Assembly (NCBI RefSeq): GCF_001632805.1
Contig: NZ_CP007220.1
Coordinates: forward strand, 3,410,001 to 3,474,000
DNA length: 64,000 nt
Reading direction: 5' to 3'
Source: Mycobacteroides chelonae CCUG 47445
GTDB lineage: Bacteria > Actinomycetota > Actinomycetes > Mycobacteriales > Mycobacteriaceae
The translations under genes were made by a program, and so were the position numbers. A model generated the notes under the pieces. It had not been told where the DNA came from. It made no database searches and saw nothing but the letters and a program-made list of their open reading frames with translations. Position 1 is the first letter of the stretch. Each line of letters starts with the position of its first letter. Positions 1-9,140 of the stretch are shown piece after piece.

Positions 1-500
<500 letters not shown>

Positions 501-579
501 CTAACACGTCGGACTCCTCCCGGGAATGGGCATGGAGGCCGTGACGTTTGCCACACCGCACGGCCCGAGGCCCTTGCCG

Positions 580-1056
580 TCACACCCGGGTATAGGCCGG
601 CCCCTCCGGCAGCAGGTGCTTGTCGACGAGCTTGTGCCAGCGCCGCTGTCGATAGCGGAAGATGGCCGTCGCTCCCCTGGCTGCCAGCCCGGTGAGCGGC
701 CCGGCATCGATGTCTATGGAATCGCTGTACCGGCAGCGACCGTCCCCGAGGGGTTGCACATGAAGGGTGTGGTTCCAGGTGCGCAGAATGCCGCCACGCT
801 CGTTGGTGCGCACGGTACGGGTCTTCTCGTCGACCTCGATCACGTGAATGGTGTGTCGGTACAACGGAATCAGATGCAACCCCCACAGCCATGCAGTGCC
901 GATCTCGCCCACCCGCATGGGGTCGGTGCGCCCCGTCAGCGCGGGAATGCCGAACAATCCACGGCACAGATACAGGAAGGTGCCGGCATATCGCATGGCA
1001 CTCCACACCCGGTCGGCATCGGTGGGAAGTTCAGTTTCCAGATAGACCGTCCTCAT
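580..1056 (-). CDS. SRPBCC (START/polyketide cyclase-like) family protein
   Basis: About 158 residues. The order of a beta-strand start (RTVYLETELPTDADRVWSAM), an amphipathic helix region and a C-terminal helix (RQRRWHKLVDKHLLP) fits the SRPBCC fold, a hydrophobic ligand-binding cup. No catalytic residues can be named, so the substrate is unknown. The start is placed at the second in-frame ATG (1056) because AAGGAAATGAG lies directly upstream; the ATG at 1071 would put this ribosome site inside the gene. It is divergent from a TetR gene with a palindrome between them, which suggests that the TetR protein controls it in response to a lipid-like ligand. Confidence 0.7.
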   Translation of the reverse strand: MRTVYLETELPTDADRVWSAMRYAGTFLYLCRGLFGIPALTGRTDPMRVGEIGTAWLWGLHLIPLYRHTIHVIEVDEKTRTVRTNERGGILRTWNHTLHVQPLGDGRCRYSDSIDIDAGPLTGLAARGATAIFRYRQRRWHKLVDKHLLPEGPAYTRV

Positions 1057-1093
1057 CTCATTTCCTTCCATATATGCTGGTCAATGACTATTA

Positions 1094-1107
1094 TGAGTAA
1101 TTACTCA
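1094..1107. promoter_or_regulatory. Putative TetR operator (TGAGTAA-TTACTCA)
   Basis: Perfect 14-bp palindrome in the 89-bp gap between the SRPBCC gene and the divergent tetR gene. TetR regulators commonly bind such sites in their own divergent promoters, so repression of both genes is likely. Confidence 0.6.
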
Positions 1108-1145
1108 CATAAGCGGTACTCGCTTTTGGGGAAGGTGCCAGCACC

Positions 1146-1757
1146 ATGCTCAACACCCGGCTACAGCCACGCAAGCAGCCACGACAGGACCGCGCAGGGG
1201 CCACCCGGCGGCGCATCCTCGACGCGGCTGCTCACGTTTTCGCCGACTTCGGTTACGCCGCCGGGACCACCAATCGCATCGCCGAGCGGGCCGATATCTC
1301 GATCGGCTCGCTGTATCAGTACTTCCCCAACAAGGACTCCATCCTCGTCGAGCTGATGACCGCGCACACCGAGGAAGGGTTCGCCCTCATCCAGCGGCAT
1401 CTGTCTGCGGGACTGCCCAATTCGATCGAAGACACCCTGCGAGTCTTTGTCAGGGCAGCCATCGACAACCATCGCGACAACCCACGGTTGCACCGGGTGC
1501 TCTTCGAAGAGGCGCCGCGCCCACCCGAGTTCCTGGCCTTGTTGCATCGGTCGGAAGATGCCGTCGTCGCTGCGGCCGAGACGCTCCTGGCAACACACCC
1601 CGAGGTCCGGATAGCCGAAACAGCCATGGCGGCAAGGATGGTGGTGGCGACCATCGAGTCACTGGTACACCGTCTGGTGGCCGGTCCACGACCGGTCGAT
1701 ACGCAACTGTTCGAGGACGAGCTGGTCAACATGTTGACGCGGTACCTGACACACTGA
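1146..1757 (+). CDS. TetR/AcrR family transcriptional regulator
   Basis: 203 residues. The N-terminal TetR DNA-binding domain is clear at about residues 17-65 (RRRILDAAAHVFADFGYA, then the recognition helix region ISIGSLYQYFPNKDSIL). The C-terminal part (about 80-203) is helical with no identifiable ligand motif. GGGGAAGG lies about 10 nt upstream of the ATG. It is divergent from the SRPBCC gene and has a palindrome in the shared promoter; the ligand is unknown. Confidence 0.85.
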   Translation: MLNTRLQPRKQPRQDRAGATRRRILDAAAHVFADFGYAAGTTNRIAERADISIGSLYQYFPNKDSILVELMTAHTEEGFALIQRHLSAGLPNSIEDTLRVFVRAAIDNHRDNPRLHRVLFEEAPRPPEFLALLHRSEDAVVAAAETLLATHPEVRIAETAMAARMVVATIESLVHRLVAGPRPVDTQLFEDELVNMLTRYLTH

Positions 1758-1760
1758 GGG

Positions 1761-2600
1761 TCAGTGCAAATGATCGGCGATCTGCCCCTGCTCGCCAAAC
1801 AACAGGGCATTCCACTTCGCGATGAGTTCGGTGTTGTCTACCTCATCGGGGTGAAAATCCTTGCGACTGTAGGACATCAATCGCCGGAACACCTCACGTG
1901 AGAAGAACGGCGAACGGAACATCCGGCTAACACTCGGAAAGAAGATCCTGGGGTTGTAGAAGTCCCGATCCCGAAACAGCGAGATGAACGACGCACATGC
2001 GGCAAGGGTGAAGAACCCAAATGTGGTGAACCACATGACGGATACCCGCATACGGTTGGTTCCGCCGATGGCCTGGTAGACGTCGAACGCCACCGTGCGA
2101 TGCTCAGATTCCTCCAGCGCGTGCCACAGCAGCATGGAACGCACCTCTCCCTCACCCAGCATGTCCAAGGCCCGCTGATCTGTCAGCAAGGTCTCGGCGA
2201 GAATCGCGGTGTAATGCTCCAGCGCGGCTGTCATCGCAAGGCAGTACCGGGGAGACGAGAAGCGTGAGCGCGTTTCCAGAACCCTGCGGGTCGCCCGGTC
2301 GACAAACGCGGTCGGATAACCCATCTGCTGCAGCCGCTCGTTGAGATCGCGGTGCTCGCGGCTATGCGTGGCTTCCTGCCCGATGAAGCCTGCCACCTGC
2401 TTCTTGAGCACAGGATCGGTCAGCTGGTCGGCAACCGCGCGCACCGAACGAATCATGAACGCCTCCCCCTCGGGGAAGGCCGCCGAAAGCACCGACACCA
2501 CATGACTCATGCCCAGGTCGTCCTGCACATAGTGACGGCGCAGGGAACCGGCCGGATAACGAAACCTGATCCGTCTGGTCCTGATCTCCCGCTCCACCAT
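1761..2600 (-). CDS. Metal-dependent hydrolase family protein (PF10118-like), second copy
   Basis: About 279 residues, from an ATG only 8 nt after the stop of its upstream paralogue. A GTG one codon later is better spaced from the GAGG ribosome site, so the exact start is uncertain. Conserved acidic and histidine blocks (GQEATHSREHRDLNERL at about 80-100, ALEHYTAILAETL, HALEESEHRTVAFDVY) suggest a helical metal-binding bundle; the family is annotated as predicted metal-dependent hydrolase without an established substrate. It is a tandem duplicate of the next gene and shares long blocks with it (LAETLLTDQRALDMLGEGEV is identical), so the pair is a clear local duplication, probably one transcript. 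Confidence 0.75.
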   Translation of the reverse strand: MVEREIRTRRIRFRYPAGSLRRHYVQDDLGMSHVVSVLSAAFPEGEAFMIRSVRAVADQLTDPVLKKQVAGFIGQEATHSREHRDLNERLQQMGYPTAFVDRATRRVLETRSRFSSPRYCLAMTAALEHYTAILAETLLTDQRALDMLGEGEVRSMLLWHALEESEHRTVAFDVYQAIGGTNRMRVSVMWFTTFGFFTLAACASFISLFRDRDFYNPRIFFPSVSRMFRSPFFSREVFRRLMSYSRKDFHPDEVDNTELIAKWNALLFGEQGQIADHLH

Positions 2601-2608
2601 CACCTCGG

Positions 2609-3445
2609 CTAGTGCAGATGGCCGGTCAGCTGTCCGTTCTCCCCGAAGAGCTCGGCATGCCATTTCTCGATCAGTTCGGAATTGTCGGAGTCGTTGGGAT
2701 GGAATCCCGGACGGTTGTACTCGCCGATGCGGCGACGTACCTCACGACTCAGGAACGGCAAGTGCCGCAACGCCGCAATGCTTTTCACCAAGCGAACCGG
2801 GTTGTAGGCGGCCTTATCACGCAGCAGCGAGATCACCGTCTCGAAGAATGTGGTGTAGATGAACGCGATGGTGGTGCGGCGCATCACCCAGATGCGTAGC
2901 CGCTCGCTACCACCGACTGCGCGGTACACATCGAAGGTCACGCACCGGTGCTCGGCTTCCTCGAAGGCATGCCACAGCAGCATGGAACGCACCTCGCCCT
3001 CACCCAGCATGTCCAAGGCACGCTGATCGGTCAGCAAGGTCTCGGCAAGGACCGCGGTGTAATGCTCCAACGCGGCCGTGACGGCCAAGGTGTAGATCGG
3101 CGGGTAATTCCGGGTCTGGAAGTTGAAAATCCGCCGAGCCAGCCGCTCCACGAACGCGGTGGGATAGCCCATCTCCTGCAGGCGCTCGTTGAGTTCGCGA
3201 TGTTCACGCCCGTGTGTCATCTCCTGGCCGATGAATCCGGCCACCTGCTTTTTGAGCTCAGGATCGGTGATCTGGTCCGAGTAACGCCGGACCGACCGGA
3301 TGAAGAACTCCTCGCCCTCCGGAAACACCGCCGACAGCATCGCCATCATGTGGCTAGACACCAGGTCACCTTGTACAAAATGACGATCCAGCGAACCAGG
3401 TTGGTAGCGAAACTTGATACGGCGGGTCTTGATCGGCCTGTCCAT
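2609..3445 (-). CDS. Metal-dependent hydrolase family protein (PF10118-like), first copy
   Basis: 278 residues from ATG 3445, chosen because GGGAAG precedes it at good spacing and because MDRPIKTRRIKFRYQPGS aligns with the start of the paralogue. It has the same conserved Glu/His blocks (GQEMTHGREHRELNERL, HAFEEAEHRCVTFDVY). A hydrophobic stretch around residues 205-225 (TTIAFIYTTFFETVI) may contact a membrane or lipid substrate. It is transcribed away from the ArsR gene. Function is not known beyond the family name. Confidence 0.75.
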   Translation of the reverse strand: MDRPIKTRRIKFRYQPGSLDRHFVQGDLVSSHMMAMLSAVFPEGEEFFIRSVRRYSDQITDPELKKQVAGFIGQEMTHGREHRELNERLQEMGYPTAFVERLARRIFNFQTRNYPPIYTLAVTAALEHYTAVLAETLLTDQRALDMLGEGEVRSMLLWHAFEEAEHRCVTFDVYRAVGGSERLRIWVMRRTTIAFIYTTFFETVISLLRDKAAYNPVRLVKSIAALRHLPFLSREVRRRIGEYNRPGFHPNDSDNSELIEKWHAELFGENGQLTGHLH

Positions 3446-3541
3446 ACTCAGCTTCCCACTACCCCGCAATGACTGATTTCGGTCGGCATCGCCGACGCGC
3501 TCAGGGTACCGCAATCCGCTGATATTCCGAGGATTCCGGGC

Positions 3542-3569
3542 TTGACATATACCTATATCGGTATATGTT
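3542..3569 (+). promoter_or_regulatory. ArsR promoter with overlapping operator palindrome
   Basis: TTGACA at 3542-3547 and TATGTT at 3564-3569 with a 16-bp spacer form a sigma-A-like promoter just before the arsR gene. The whole spacer is an inverted repeat at 3547-3566 (ATATACC-N6-GGTATAT). A repressor bound there would block RNA polymerase, which fits autoregulation by the adjacent ArsR protein. Confidence 0.65.
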
Positions 3570-3575
3570 TCCTTC

Positions 3576-3911
3576 ATGGCCCGCACCCCCACGACCGCCG
3601 ATGCGTTCAACGCGATCGCCGAGGCCGGCCGTCGCGACCTTCTCAGTGCCATCGGCACCGGCGAGGTCACGGTGAACGATCTGGTGGCGCGGACCAGGAT
3701 GGGTCAGCCACAGGTGTCGAAGCATCTGGGCGTGCTCCGCGCCGTCGATCTGGTGCGGGTGCGCTCACATGGACGGCACCGCTTCTATCGGGTCAACGGT
3801 GCGGCTCTGCGGCCCGTCCACGACTGGGTGACCGCGTTTGAACGCACCTGGAACGAGCGTCTCAACCGGCTCGACGACCTACTCACCGAACTACAGGAGG
3901 AAACCCCATGA
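3576..3911 (+). CDS. ArsR/SmtB family winged-helix repressor
   Basis: 111 residues, entirely a winged helix: EAGRRDLLSAIGTGEVTV, then QPQVSKHLGVLRAVDLV (recognition helix) and VRSHGRHRFYRVN (wing). No Cys or clustered His typical of metal-sensing ArsR members is visible, so it is probably one of the non-metal sensors. Its stop overlaps the start of the SRPBCC gene (ATGA), a layout also seen in M. tuberculosis Rv2034-Rv2035. Expression is probably self-controlled through the palindrome in its promoter. Confidence 0.85.
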   Translation: MARTPTTADAFNAIAEAGRRDLLSAIGTGEVTVNDLVARTRMGQPQVSKHLGVLRAVDLVRVRSHGRHRFYRVNGAALRPVHDWVTAFERTWNERLNRLDDLLTELQEETP

Positions 3912-4402
3912 GCAGTCGGTATGGCAGCGCCACCGTCGAACTTCCCTCGGATACAACGATTCTCATCACCCGATCATTTGACGCGCCCGCCGCACTGGTC
4001 TTTCGAACGCTCACCGAGCCCGATCTGGTCAAGCGCTGGTGGGGATTCGAGACCGCGCACTGGCAGGTCTGCGATATCGATCTGCGAGTAGGTGGCACAT
4101 GGCGGTATGTAGTCAGCCAACCGTGCGAATCCGCGCCAGACATGGAGGTCGGGTTCCACGGCGAGTACCACGAGATCGACAGACCCCACCGATTGGTCAA
4201 TACCGAGGTCTACGAGGGGATGCCCGATGCCTCGGCCCTGGTGTCCACCACCCTGGACGAGGTCGACGGGGTCACCACCATGCGGGTCTTGGTACAGCAC
4301 AGCTGCAAGGAGCACCGGGACGGACACATCGAGTCCGGCATGGAGGTGGGCATGCAGATCAGCTACAACCGCATCGAGGATCTGCTGGCTGACGTGAAAT
4401 AG
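3908..4402 (+). CDS. AHSA1-type SRPBCC domain protein
   Basis: 164 residues. ITRSFDAPAALVFRTLTEPDLVKRWW is a textbook AHSA1/SRPBCC start and the C-terminal helix ends the fold (ESGMEVGMQISYNRIEDLL). Translationally coupled to the ArsR gene by ATGA. ArsR-AHSA1 pairs are common in actinobacteria and are thought to sense or bind small hydrophobic ligands; no enzyme activity can be assigned. Confidence 0.8.
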   Translation: MSSRYGSATVELPSDTTILITRSFDAPAALVFRTLTEPDLVKRWWGFETAHWQVCDIDLRVGGTWRYVVSQPCESAPDMEVGFHGEYHEIDRPHRLVNTEVYEGMPDASALVSTTLDEVDGVTTMRVLVQHSCKEHRDGHIESGMEVGMQISYNRIEDLLADVK

Positions 4403-4430
4403 CACGCCCACGGCAGGTGTTGCAGCCACG

Positions 4431-4877
4431 GTGACCAACGAATTCACCTTCGAATACATCGCCACCAACCCACAGTGGGTCGACGAGCAGATCGAGATCT
4501 ACGAATCCAGCGGCGGCGTCGAGGGCACCACGTTAGAGGGCATCCCCGTCGTGATCTTGTACACCGTCGGCGCGAAATCGGGACAGATCCGCAAGGCGCC
4601 GCTCATGCGTGTGGAACACGAGGGCGTGTACCTCGCGGTCGGCTCGATCGGCGGCGCACCGAAGAACCCCGCCTGGGTCGCGAATCTGCGTGCCAATCCG
4701 GTCTTCGAGCTGCGCGACGGCGAAAACGTGCAGACCGTCCGTGCCGAAGAAATCTCGGACGACGCCGAGCGTGCGAACTGGTGGGAACGTGCCGTGGCGG
4801 CCTTCCCGCCCTACGCCGAGTACACGAAGCGCACCACGCGGGTGTTCCCGCTGTTCACCCTCACTCCGGTGAGTTAG
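4431..4877 (+). CDS. Deazaflavin (F420)-dependent nitroreductase family protein (Ddn-like)
   Basis: 148 residues. The family signature for F420-binding split-barrel proteins is present: VVILYTVGAKSGQIRKAPLM, then the Gly-rich GSIGGAPKNPAWVANLRANP and the closing FPLFTLTP. Members reduce quinones or nitro compounds with F420H2; the substrate here is unknown. GTG start at 4431. The last 17 nt overlap the 3' end of the convergent acyltransferase gene. Confidence 0.85.
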   Translation: MTNEFTFEYIATNPQWVDEQIEIYESSGGVEGTTLEGIPVVILYTVGAKSGQIRKAPLMRVEHEGVYLAVGSIGGAPKNPAWVANLRANPVFELRDGENVQTVRAEEISDDAERANWWERAVAAFPPYAEYTKRTTRVFPLFTLTPVS

Positions 4878-5610
4878 CGGCCGCCTTCTTACGTTCGATA
4901 TCGGCCAGCGCCTCGGCCAGCTGAGCTCGTTGCGCGGCCGAGGCGTCCCACGCCACCTTGCGGTTCTTGACGACCCGGGCCGGGGCACCGACCGCAATCG
5001 AGTAGTCCGGAATGACACCCTTGACCACGGCGTGAGCGCCGAGCACGCAGCCGCGGCCGACGATCGTGTCCCGCAGGATCGTCACCTTGGTGGCGATCCA
5101 GGTATCCGGCCCGATGCGCACCGGGGACTTGATGATGCCCTGGTCCTTGATCGGATAGGTGATGTCTTCCATCCGATGGTCGAAATCGCACACATAGCAC
5201 CAGTCGGCCATCAGGGCGGAGTCACCGAACTCGATATCGATGTAGGCGTTGACGACGTTGTCCTTACCGAACACCACCTTGTCGCCCAGCCGCAGTGACC
5301 CCTCGTGGGCGCGCAACGAGTTTCCATCGCCGATGTGCACCCACCGGCCGATCTCCATCCGGGCCAGCTCTGGTGTGCAGTGGATCTCGACGTTCTTGCC
5401 CAGGAACAGCATGCCGCGCGTGACGATGTGCGGATTGGAGAGCTTGAACTTGAGCAGCCGCCAGTACCGCACCAGGTACCACGGTGTGTATGCCTTGTTC
5501 GCGATCACCCATCGCAGTGAGGCCTTGGTCAGGAATTTGGCCTGTGCCGGGTCGCGCAGGCGCTGTCCGCGCCACCGCTTGTGCAGGGGAGCGCCCCACA
5601 TCGTCGTCAT
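4861..5610 (-). CDS. Left-handed beta-helix (hexapeptide) acyltransferase, Rv3034c-like
   Basis: About 249 residues from the ATG at 5610 (MTTMWGAPLHKRW). Hexapeptide repeats run from about residue 75 to 205 (for example IGRWVHIGDGNSL, RIGPDTWIATKVTIL, VGRGCVLGAHAVV, ending VGAPARVVKN), the fold of O- and N-acetyltransferases. The N-terminal basic region could contact membrane or a lipid-linked acceptor. Gene order with the following lipoprotein matches Rv3034c-Rv3035. The acceptor is unknown. It is convergent with, and overlaps, the Ddn-like gene. The ribosome site is weak, so the start is tentative. Confidence 0.75.
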   Translation of the reverse strand: MTTMWGAPLHKRWRGQRLRDPAQAKFLTKASLRWVIANKAYTPWYLVRYWRLLKFKLSNPHIVTRGMLFLGKNVEIHCTPELARMEIGRWVHIGDGNSLRAHEGSLRLGDKVVFGKDNVVNAYIDIEFGDSALMADWCYVCDFDHRMEDITYPIKDQGIIKSPVRIGPDTWIATKVTILRDTIVGRGCVLGAHAVVKGVIPDYSIAVGAPARVVKNRKVAWDASAAQRAQLAEALADIERKKAAANSPE

Positions 5611-5695
5611 GGCCGCACAGCCTACGGGACGCGGCAGAGCGCGCACGCTACCCTGCGATGGGCCGGACCGCCCCCTAAGGAAGGAGTGTCTCACC

Positions 5696-6988
5696 GTGCT
5701 TTCCCGGGCACGAGTACTCGCGAGCATGGTCTTCGCGACACTCCTCACCGTTACCGGATGCTCCGGCGATGATTCCTGGATCAACATCAAAGCGGCGCCA
5801 GGCTGGTCCGCAAGCTACGCCGACGCGCACAACAGCAGCTACACGCCCACCGAGGGCGCTCGCGAACTGACCCTGGAGTGGAGCCGGAACACCAAGGGCC
5901 AGATAGGCAGTGCCGCGGCAATCGGCATCGACAACTTCATCGCGGTCAGTGCCGACACCCCTGCCGGTTGCACGCTCATGGAGTGGGAGAACAACAAGGC
6001 CGCGCGCCAGCGCTGGTGCACCCGGATGATCACCGGCAGCCCATGGTCGGGACCGCTCGCCGACGGCTACAACAACATCTACATGGGCCAGCCCGGCGCC
6101 GTGGTGTCGTTTCCCCCCACCCAGTGGATCCGGTGGCGCAAGCCAGTAATCGGCGCACCCACCACACCCAAGATCGTCGAGCCCGGACGGCTCCTCATCG
6201 TCACGCACCTCGGTCAGATACTGATCTTCAATGCGCAGCGCGGTGAGGTCGTGGGCACCCCCATGGATCTGCTCGAAGGTGTCGATCCGACCGATCCGCG
6301 GCGCGGCCTGGGTGACTGCGAAGCGGCCGGACCGCAATGTCCGGTATCCGCCTCCCCCGCCTACGACCCGGAAACCGGCACCATCGTCACCACGCTGTGG
6401 CAGCCAGGAAAACCCGTACCCGTGCTGCTGGGAATCACGTACGACGCCGACGGCCACATCACCCTGAAACACAAGTGGGCCAACAAGATCATTGACGAAG
6501 GCGTGATCGGCTCCCCGGTGATGTCTCAGGATGGCGAAACGGTCTACATCAATGACCGCAAGGGTTCGCTCCACGCGATGCATACCTTCGATGGCAGCCA
6601 GAAATGGTCGCTGCCCTTGGGATTCAACGCCGTCACACCGCCCTCCGTCGCACCGGACGGAACCATCATCGCCGGAACCGGCGACAAGGCCACCCTGGTG
6701 GCCATCAAAGACTCCGGTAGCAAGGGTGAAATCGCCTGGCGTCGCGACGACCTCGTTCCGCTCTCGACATCCAGCCAGGCCGCCGGAAACGTCGGTTATG
6801 CCGTGGTCAAGGACGGAGACAAGGGCCTGGCGCTGGTGGTGTTCAACACCCCGGACGGAGCCACCATCAACCGCTATCCGCTACCCGATGCCGCCGGAGT
6901 CCCGGTCGGCATCTCGATTGGACCGGATCAGCGCGTGATCGTCACGCTGAGCGAGGGCCAGGTGTACGGGTTCCGCCCGGGGACCTAG
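5696..6988 (+). CDS. PQQ-like beta-propeller lipoprotein, Rv3035-like
   Basis: 430 residues from GTG 5696, chosen because AAGGAAGGAGTG precedes it. The N-terminus is a lipoprotein signal ending at the lipobox LLTVTGC. The rest contains repeated propeller blades (for example SPVMSQDGETVYINDRKGSLHA and PPSVAPDGTIIAGTGDKATL), as in PQQ-like/YncE beta-propellers. Such proteins usually bind partners or sugars outside the cell; function is not established. Its 3' end overlaps the convergent methyltransferase gene by 47 nt. Confidence 0.75.
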   Translation: MLSRARVLASMVFATLLTVTGCSGDDSWINIKAAPGWSASYADAHNSSYTPTEGARELTLEWSRNTKGQIGSAAAIGIDNFIAVSADTPAGCTLMEWENNKAARQRWCTRMITGSPWSGPLADGYNNIYMGQPGAVVSFPPTQWIRWRKPVIGAPTTPKIVEPGRLLIVTHLGQILIFNAQRGEVVGTPMDLLEGVDPTDPRRGLGDCEAAGPQCPVSASPAYDPETGTIVTTLWQPGKPVPVLLGITYDADGHITLKHKWANKIIDEGVIGSPVMSQDGETVYINDRKGSLHAMHTFDGSQKWSLPLGFNAVTPPSVAPDGTIIAGTGDKATLVAIKDSGSKGEIAWRRDDLVPLSTSSQAAGNVGYAVVKDGDKGLALVVFNTPDGATINRYPLPDAAGVPVGISIGPDQRVIVTLSEGQVYGFRPGT

Positions 6989-8135
6989 CCGCACAGACGA
7001 ATACTCTTGCGTCACTACCTATCCGGGTGATGACGACCGAGAGCGCCACACCGCCTCGCAACTTCATCCTGGTGCGCAGCACCGCGGGGTCAACGTCTAC
7101 CCCGCGCACGGTGATCTCGACAGAACCGCAGTCTCGTGCGGCGAGCGCCTGGCGCAGCCGTTTCTCGCTGTACGCCAGCGCGTCGAGCACCCGGTAGCCC
7201 TGCACACCGGCGGGCACCGAATCCCCCGACAGGTACGCGATGCGGGGATCCAACTGCCACAACCCATGCCGCGCAGCGTATTGCCGCACCAGGCCCGCAC
7301 GCACCACCGCACCATCGGGGTCGATGATCCACTCGCCCGCCTCGGCGAGTGCACAGTCATCGGGATCGGCATCTGTCAGCTGGAAGCCGTCGCCGGCCGT
7401 CGAGAGCACCGTGGCGCGCCTGCGCGCCCGTGCCAACCCCGCCGACCACAGACACGCCTCCCGAACGCCGCCATCAAGGGAAACAACCTCGATCTCGCCA
7501 TCGAATCCGGTCTGTTCCCGTAGATCGGTGAAGTCCAGTCCCGGCGCACATTTGACGACCAGGTCGCGATCCGCGTATGTCCGCAGCACCAGGTCCAGAG
7601 GCGGCGAGTATGCCGAGGGGTCGAACCGCCGGCGCCCGCCGGAGCGGCGCCCCGGATCGGCAATCACCACGTCGGCGCGACTGGAAGGTGCCAGCGCATC
7701 TGCCTGACAGATCAGAACTCGCCTGCCAATGTTGTGACGTGCCATCGCCGTTCGCACCGGATCGATATCGCTGCCGATGACCGTCGCGGCGACACCGTCG
7801 AGGGCGGCCAGCTCGGCCCCGACCGAACAGGTGACATCGTGAACCACCCGATCGGCCAGCCGCTCGGCGCGATGCCGCGCCACTGCCGCAGGTGTCGCCT
7901 GCTGTAGCGCGTCATCGGTAAACAGCCAATCCTGTACATCGCCCAGCTTGGCCGCCGCCTTACGGCGCAGCTGCACCGTCTGCGCCAAAACTGCCGCGCG
8001 GTTACCGAATTCGGTACGCAGAGCCGCCGTATCGGCCACCAGGGTGCCCGCTGAGAACGTGTACGCCGATGCCCGTGCGAGATCCGCACTGCCTGCCTCC
8101 GACGACAGATATGCAACGTCGGAAGGCTCGAACAC
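6942..8135 (-). CDS. Class I SAM-dependent methyltransferase, THUMP-like (Rv3037c-like)
   Basis: 397 residues. After an N-terminal helical region the Rossmann core is visible at about residues 95-200 (VHDVTCSVGAELAAL as motif I, VIGSDIDPVRTAMARHN, then VVIADPGRRSGG as the DPP-like catalytic loop), followed by a C-terminal domain resembling THUMP-like RNA methyltransferase relatives. It probably methylates an RNA or protein; the target is unknown. GTG start, 18 nt after the upstream methyltransferase gene, so likely in the same operon as Rv3038c-Rv3041c-like genes. Confidence 0.7.
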   Translation of the reverse strand: MFEPSDVAYLSSEAGSADLARASAYTFSAGTLVADTAALRTEFGNRAAVLAQTVQLRRKAAAKLGDVQDWLFTDDALQQATPAAVARHRAERLADRVVHDVTCSVGAELAALDGVAATVIGSDIDPVRTAMARHNIGRRVLICQADALAPSSRADVVIADPGRRSGGRRRFDPSAYSPPLDLVLRTYADRDLVVKCAPGLDFTDLREQTGFDGEIEVVSLDGGVREACLWSAGLARARRRATVLSTAGDGFQLTDADPDDCALAEAGEWIIDPDGAVVRAGLVRQYAARHGLWQLDPRIAYLSGDSVPAGVQGYRVLDALAYSEKRLRQALAARDCGSVEITVRGVDVDPAVLRTRMKLRGGVALSVVITRIGSDARVFVCAARSPGGTRTPGPRSA

Positions 8136-8153
8136 CGGCGGGAATTCGAGGGA

Positions 8154-9119
8154 TTAGGAGGACTTGAGCCCTGTGATCATCACGTTGTAGTACCAGCCCT
8201 TCGGCACCACGTGACGCCACACGTTCTCGTCGACCCAGCTGAGCGCCTTCCAACCGCCGAACGCGAACTTCGCCCAGCCCCAGCCCAACTTGCCGGGCGG
8301 CACCGTCGACTCGAACGTGCGCACAGGCCAGCCCAGCATGGCGGCCGTGAATTCCTCGCTGGCGGTTCGCACCGCGACAGCCCCGGCGTTGGTGGCCATC
8401 TTCTCCAGGTCTGCAGGATCAAAGGTGTGCAGGTCAACCACCCATTCGAGGGCGGCAGCGCGCGAGTTCTCGTCGAGCTCCTCCTGCGGACGCCGCCAAC
8501 TCTCCAGTCCGGGCAGCTTCATCGCCTGGACCGTGGCCTTCCAGGTCAGATTCGCCAGCGCGCGGGCGTAGAGGTTGCCGACCGTGGTGGGCTCCCCGGC
8601 GAAGATGAACCGTCCACCCGGCTTGAGCACCCGCAGCACCTCACGCAGCGACAGCTCGACATCGGGAATGTGGTGCAGCACGGCATGGCCCACCACCAAA
8701 TCGAAGGTGTTGTCGTCATAAGGAATCCGCTCGGCGTCGGCGACCCGGCCGTCGACGTCCAGACCCAGCTCCTTGCCGGTACGCGTGGCGACCTTGACCA
8801 TGCCCGGCGACAGGTCGGTGACCGAGCCACGGCGCGCGACACCCGACTGCATCAGGTTCAGCAAGAAGAAGCCGGTGCCACAGCCCAGCTCCAGGGCACG
8901 GTCGTAGGGCAGCTCGCGCTGGTCCTCGACGGGCACGATGGCGTCGAACCGGCCGCGCGCGTAGTCGATGCAGCGCTGGTCATAGGAGATGGACCACTTC
9001 TCGTCGTAGGTCTCTGCCTCCCAGTCGTGGTACAGGATCTGGGCGAGTTTGTTGTCCTCAAAAGCAGCAGCGACCTGCTCCGCAGTGGCCTTGGTCGTCG
9101 GCTCCGAAATCTCCGTCAT
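8154..9119 (-). CDS. Class I SAM-dependent methyltransferase, Rv3038c-like
   Basis: 321 residues. SAM-binding motif I is LELGCGTGFF (about residue 81), motif II acidic region VTDLSPGMVKVA, and the post-motif IV segment is VVGHAVLHHIPD. The C-terminal half (FIFAGEPTTVG onwards) resembles the UbiE/COQ5 type small-molecule or lipid methyltransferases. The substrate is unknown. It sits between echA17 and a second methyltransferase in the same orientation, as in M. tuberculosis. Confidence 0.8.
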   Translation of the reverse strand: MTEISEPTTKATAEQVAAAFEDNKLAQILYHDWEAETYDEKWSISYDQRCIDYARGRFDAIVPVEDQRELPYDRALELGCGTGFFLLNLMQSGVARRGSVTDLSPGMVKVATRTGKELGLDVDGRVADAERIPYDDNTFDLVVGHAVLHHIPDVELSLREVLRVLKPGGRFIFAGEPTTVGNLYARALANLTWKATVQAMKLPGLESWRRPQEELDENSRAAALEWVVDLHTFDPADLEKMATNAGAVAVRTASEEFTAAMLGWPVRTFESTVPPGKLGWGWAKFAFGGWKALSWVDENVWRHVVPKGWYYNVMITGLKSS

Positions 9120-9140
9120 GGCCGTCAGCCTAACGCCTGG

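Noticed and set aside
5249..5695. Upstream extension of the Rv3035-like lipoprotein frame
   Set aside because: It runs antisense through the acyltransferase gene. The GTG at 5696 has a strong ribosome site and gives a proper lipoprotein signal.
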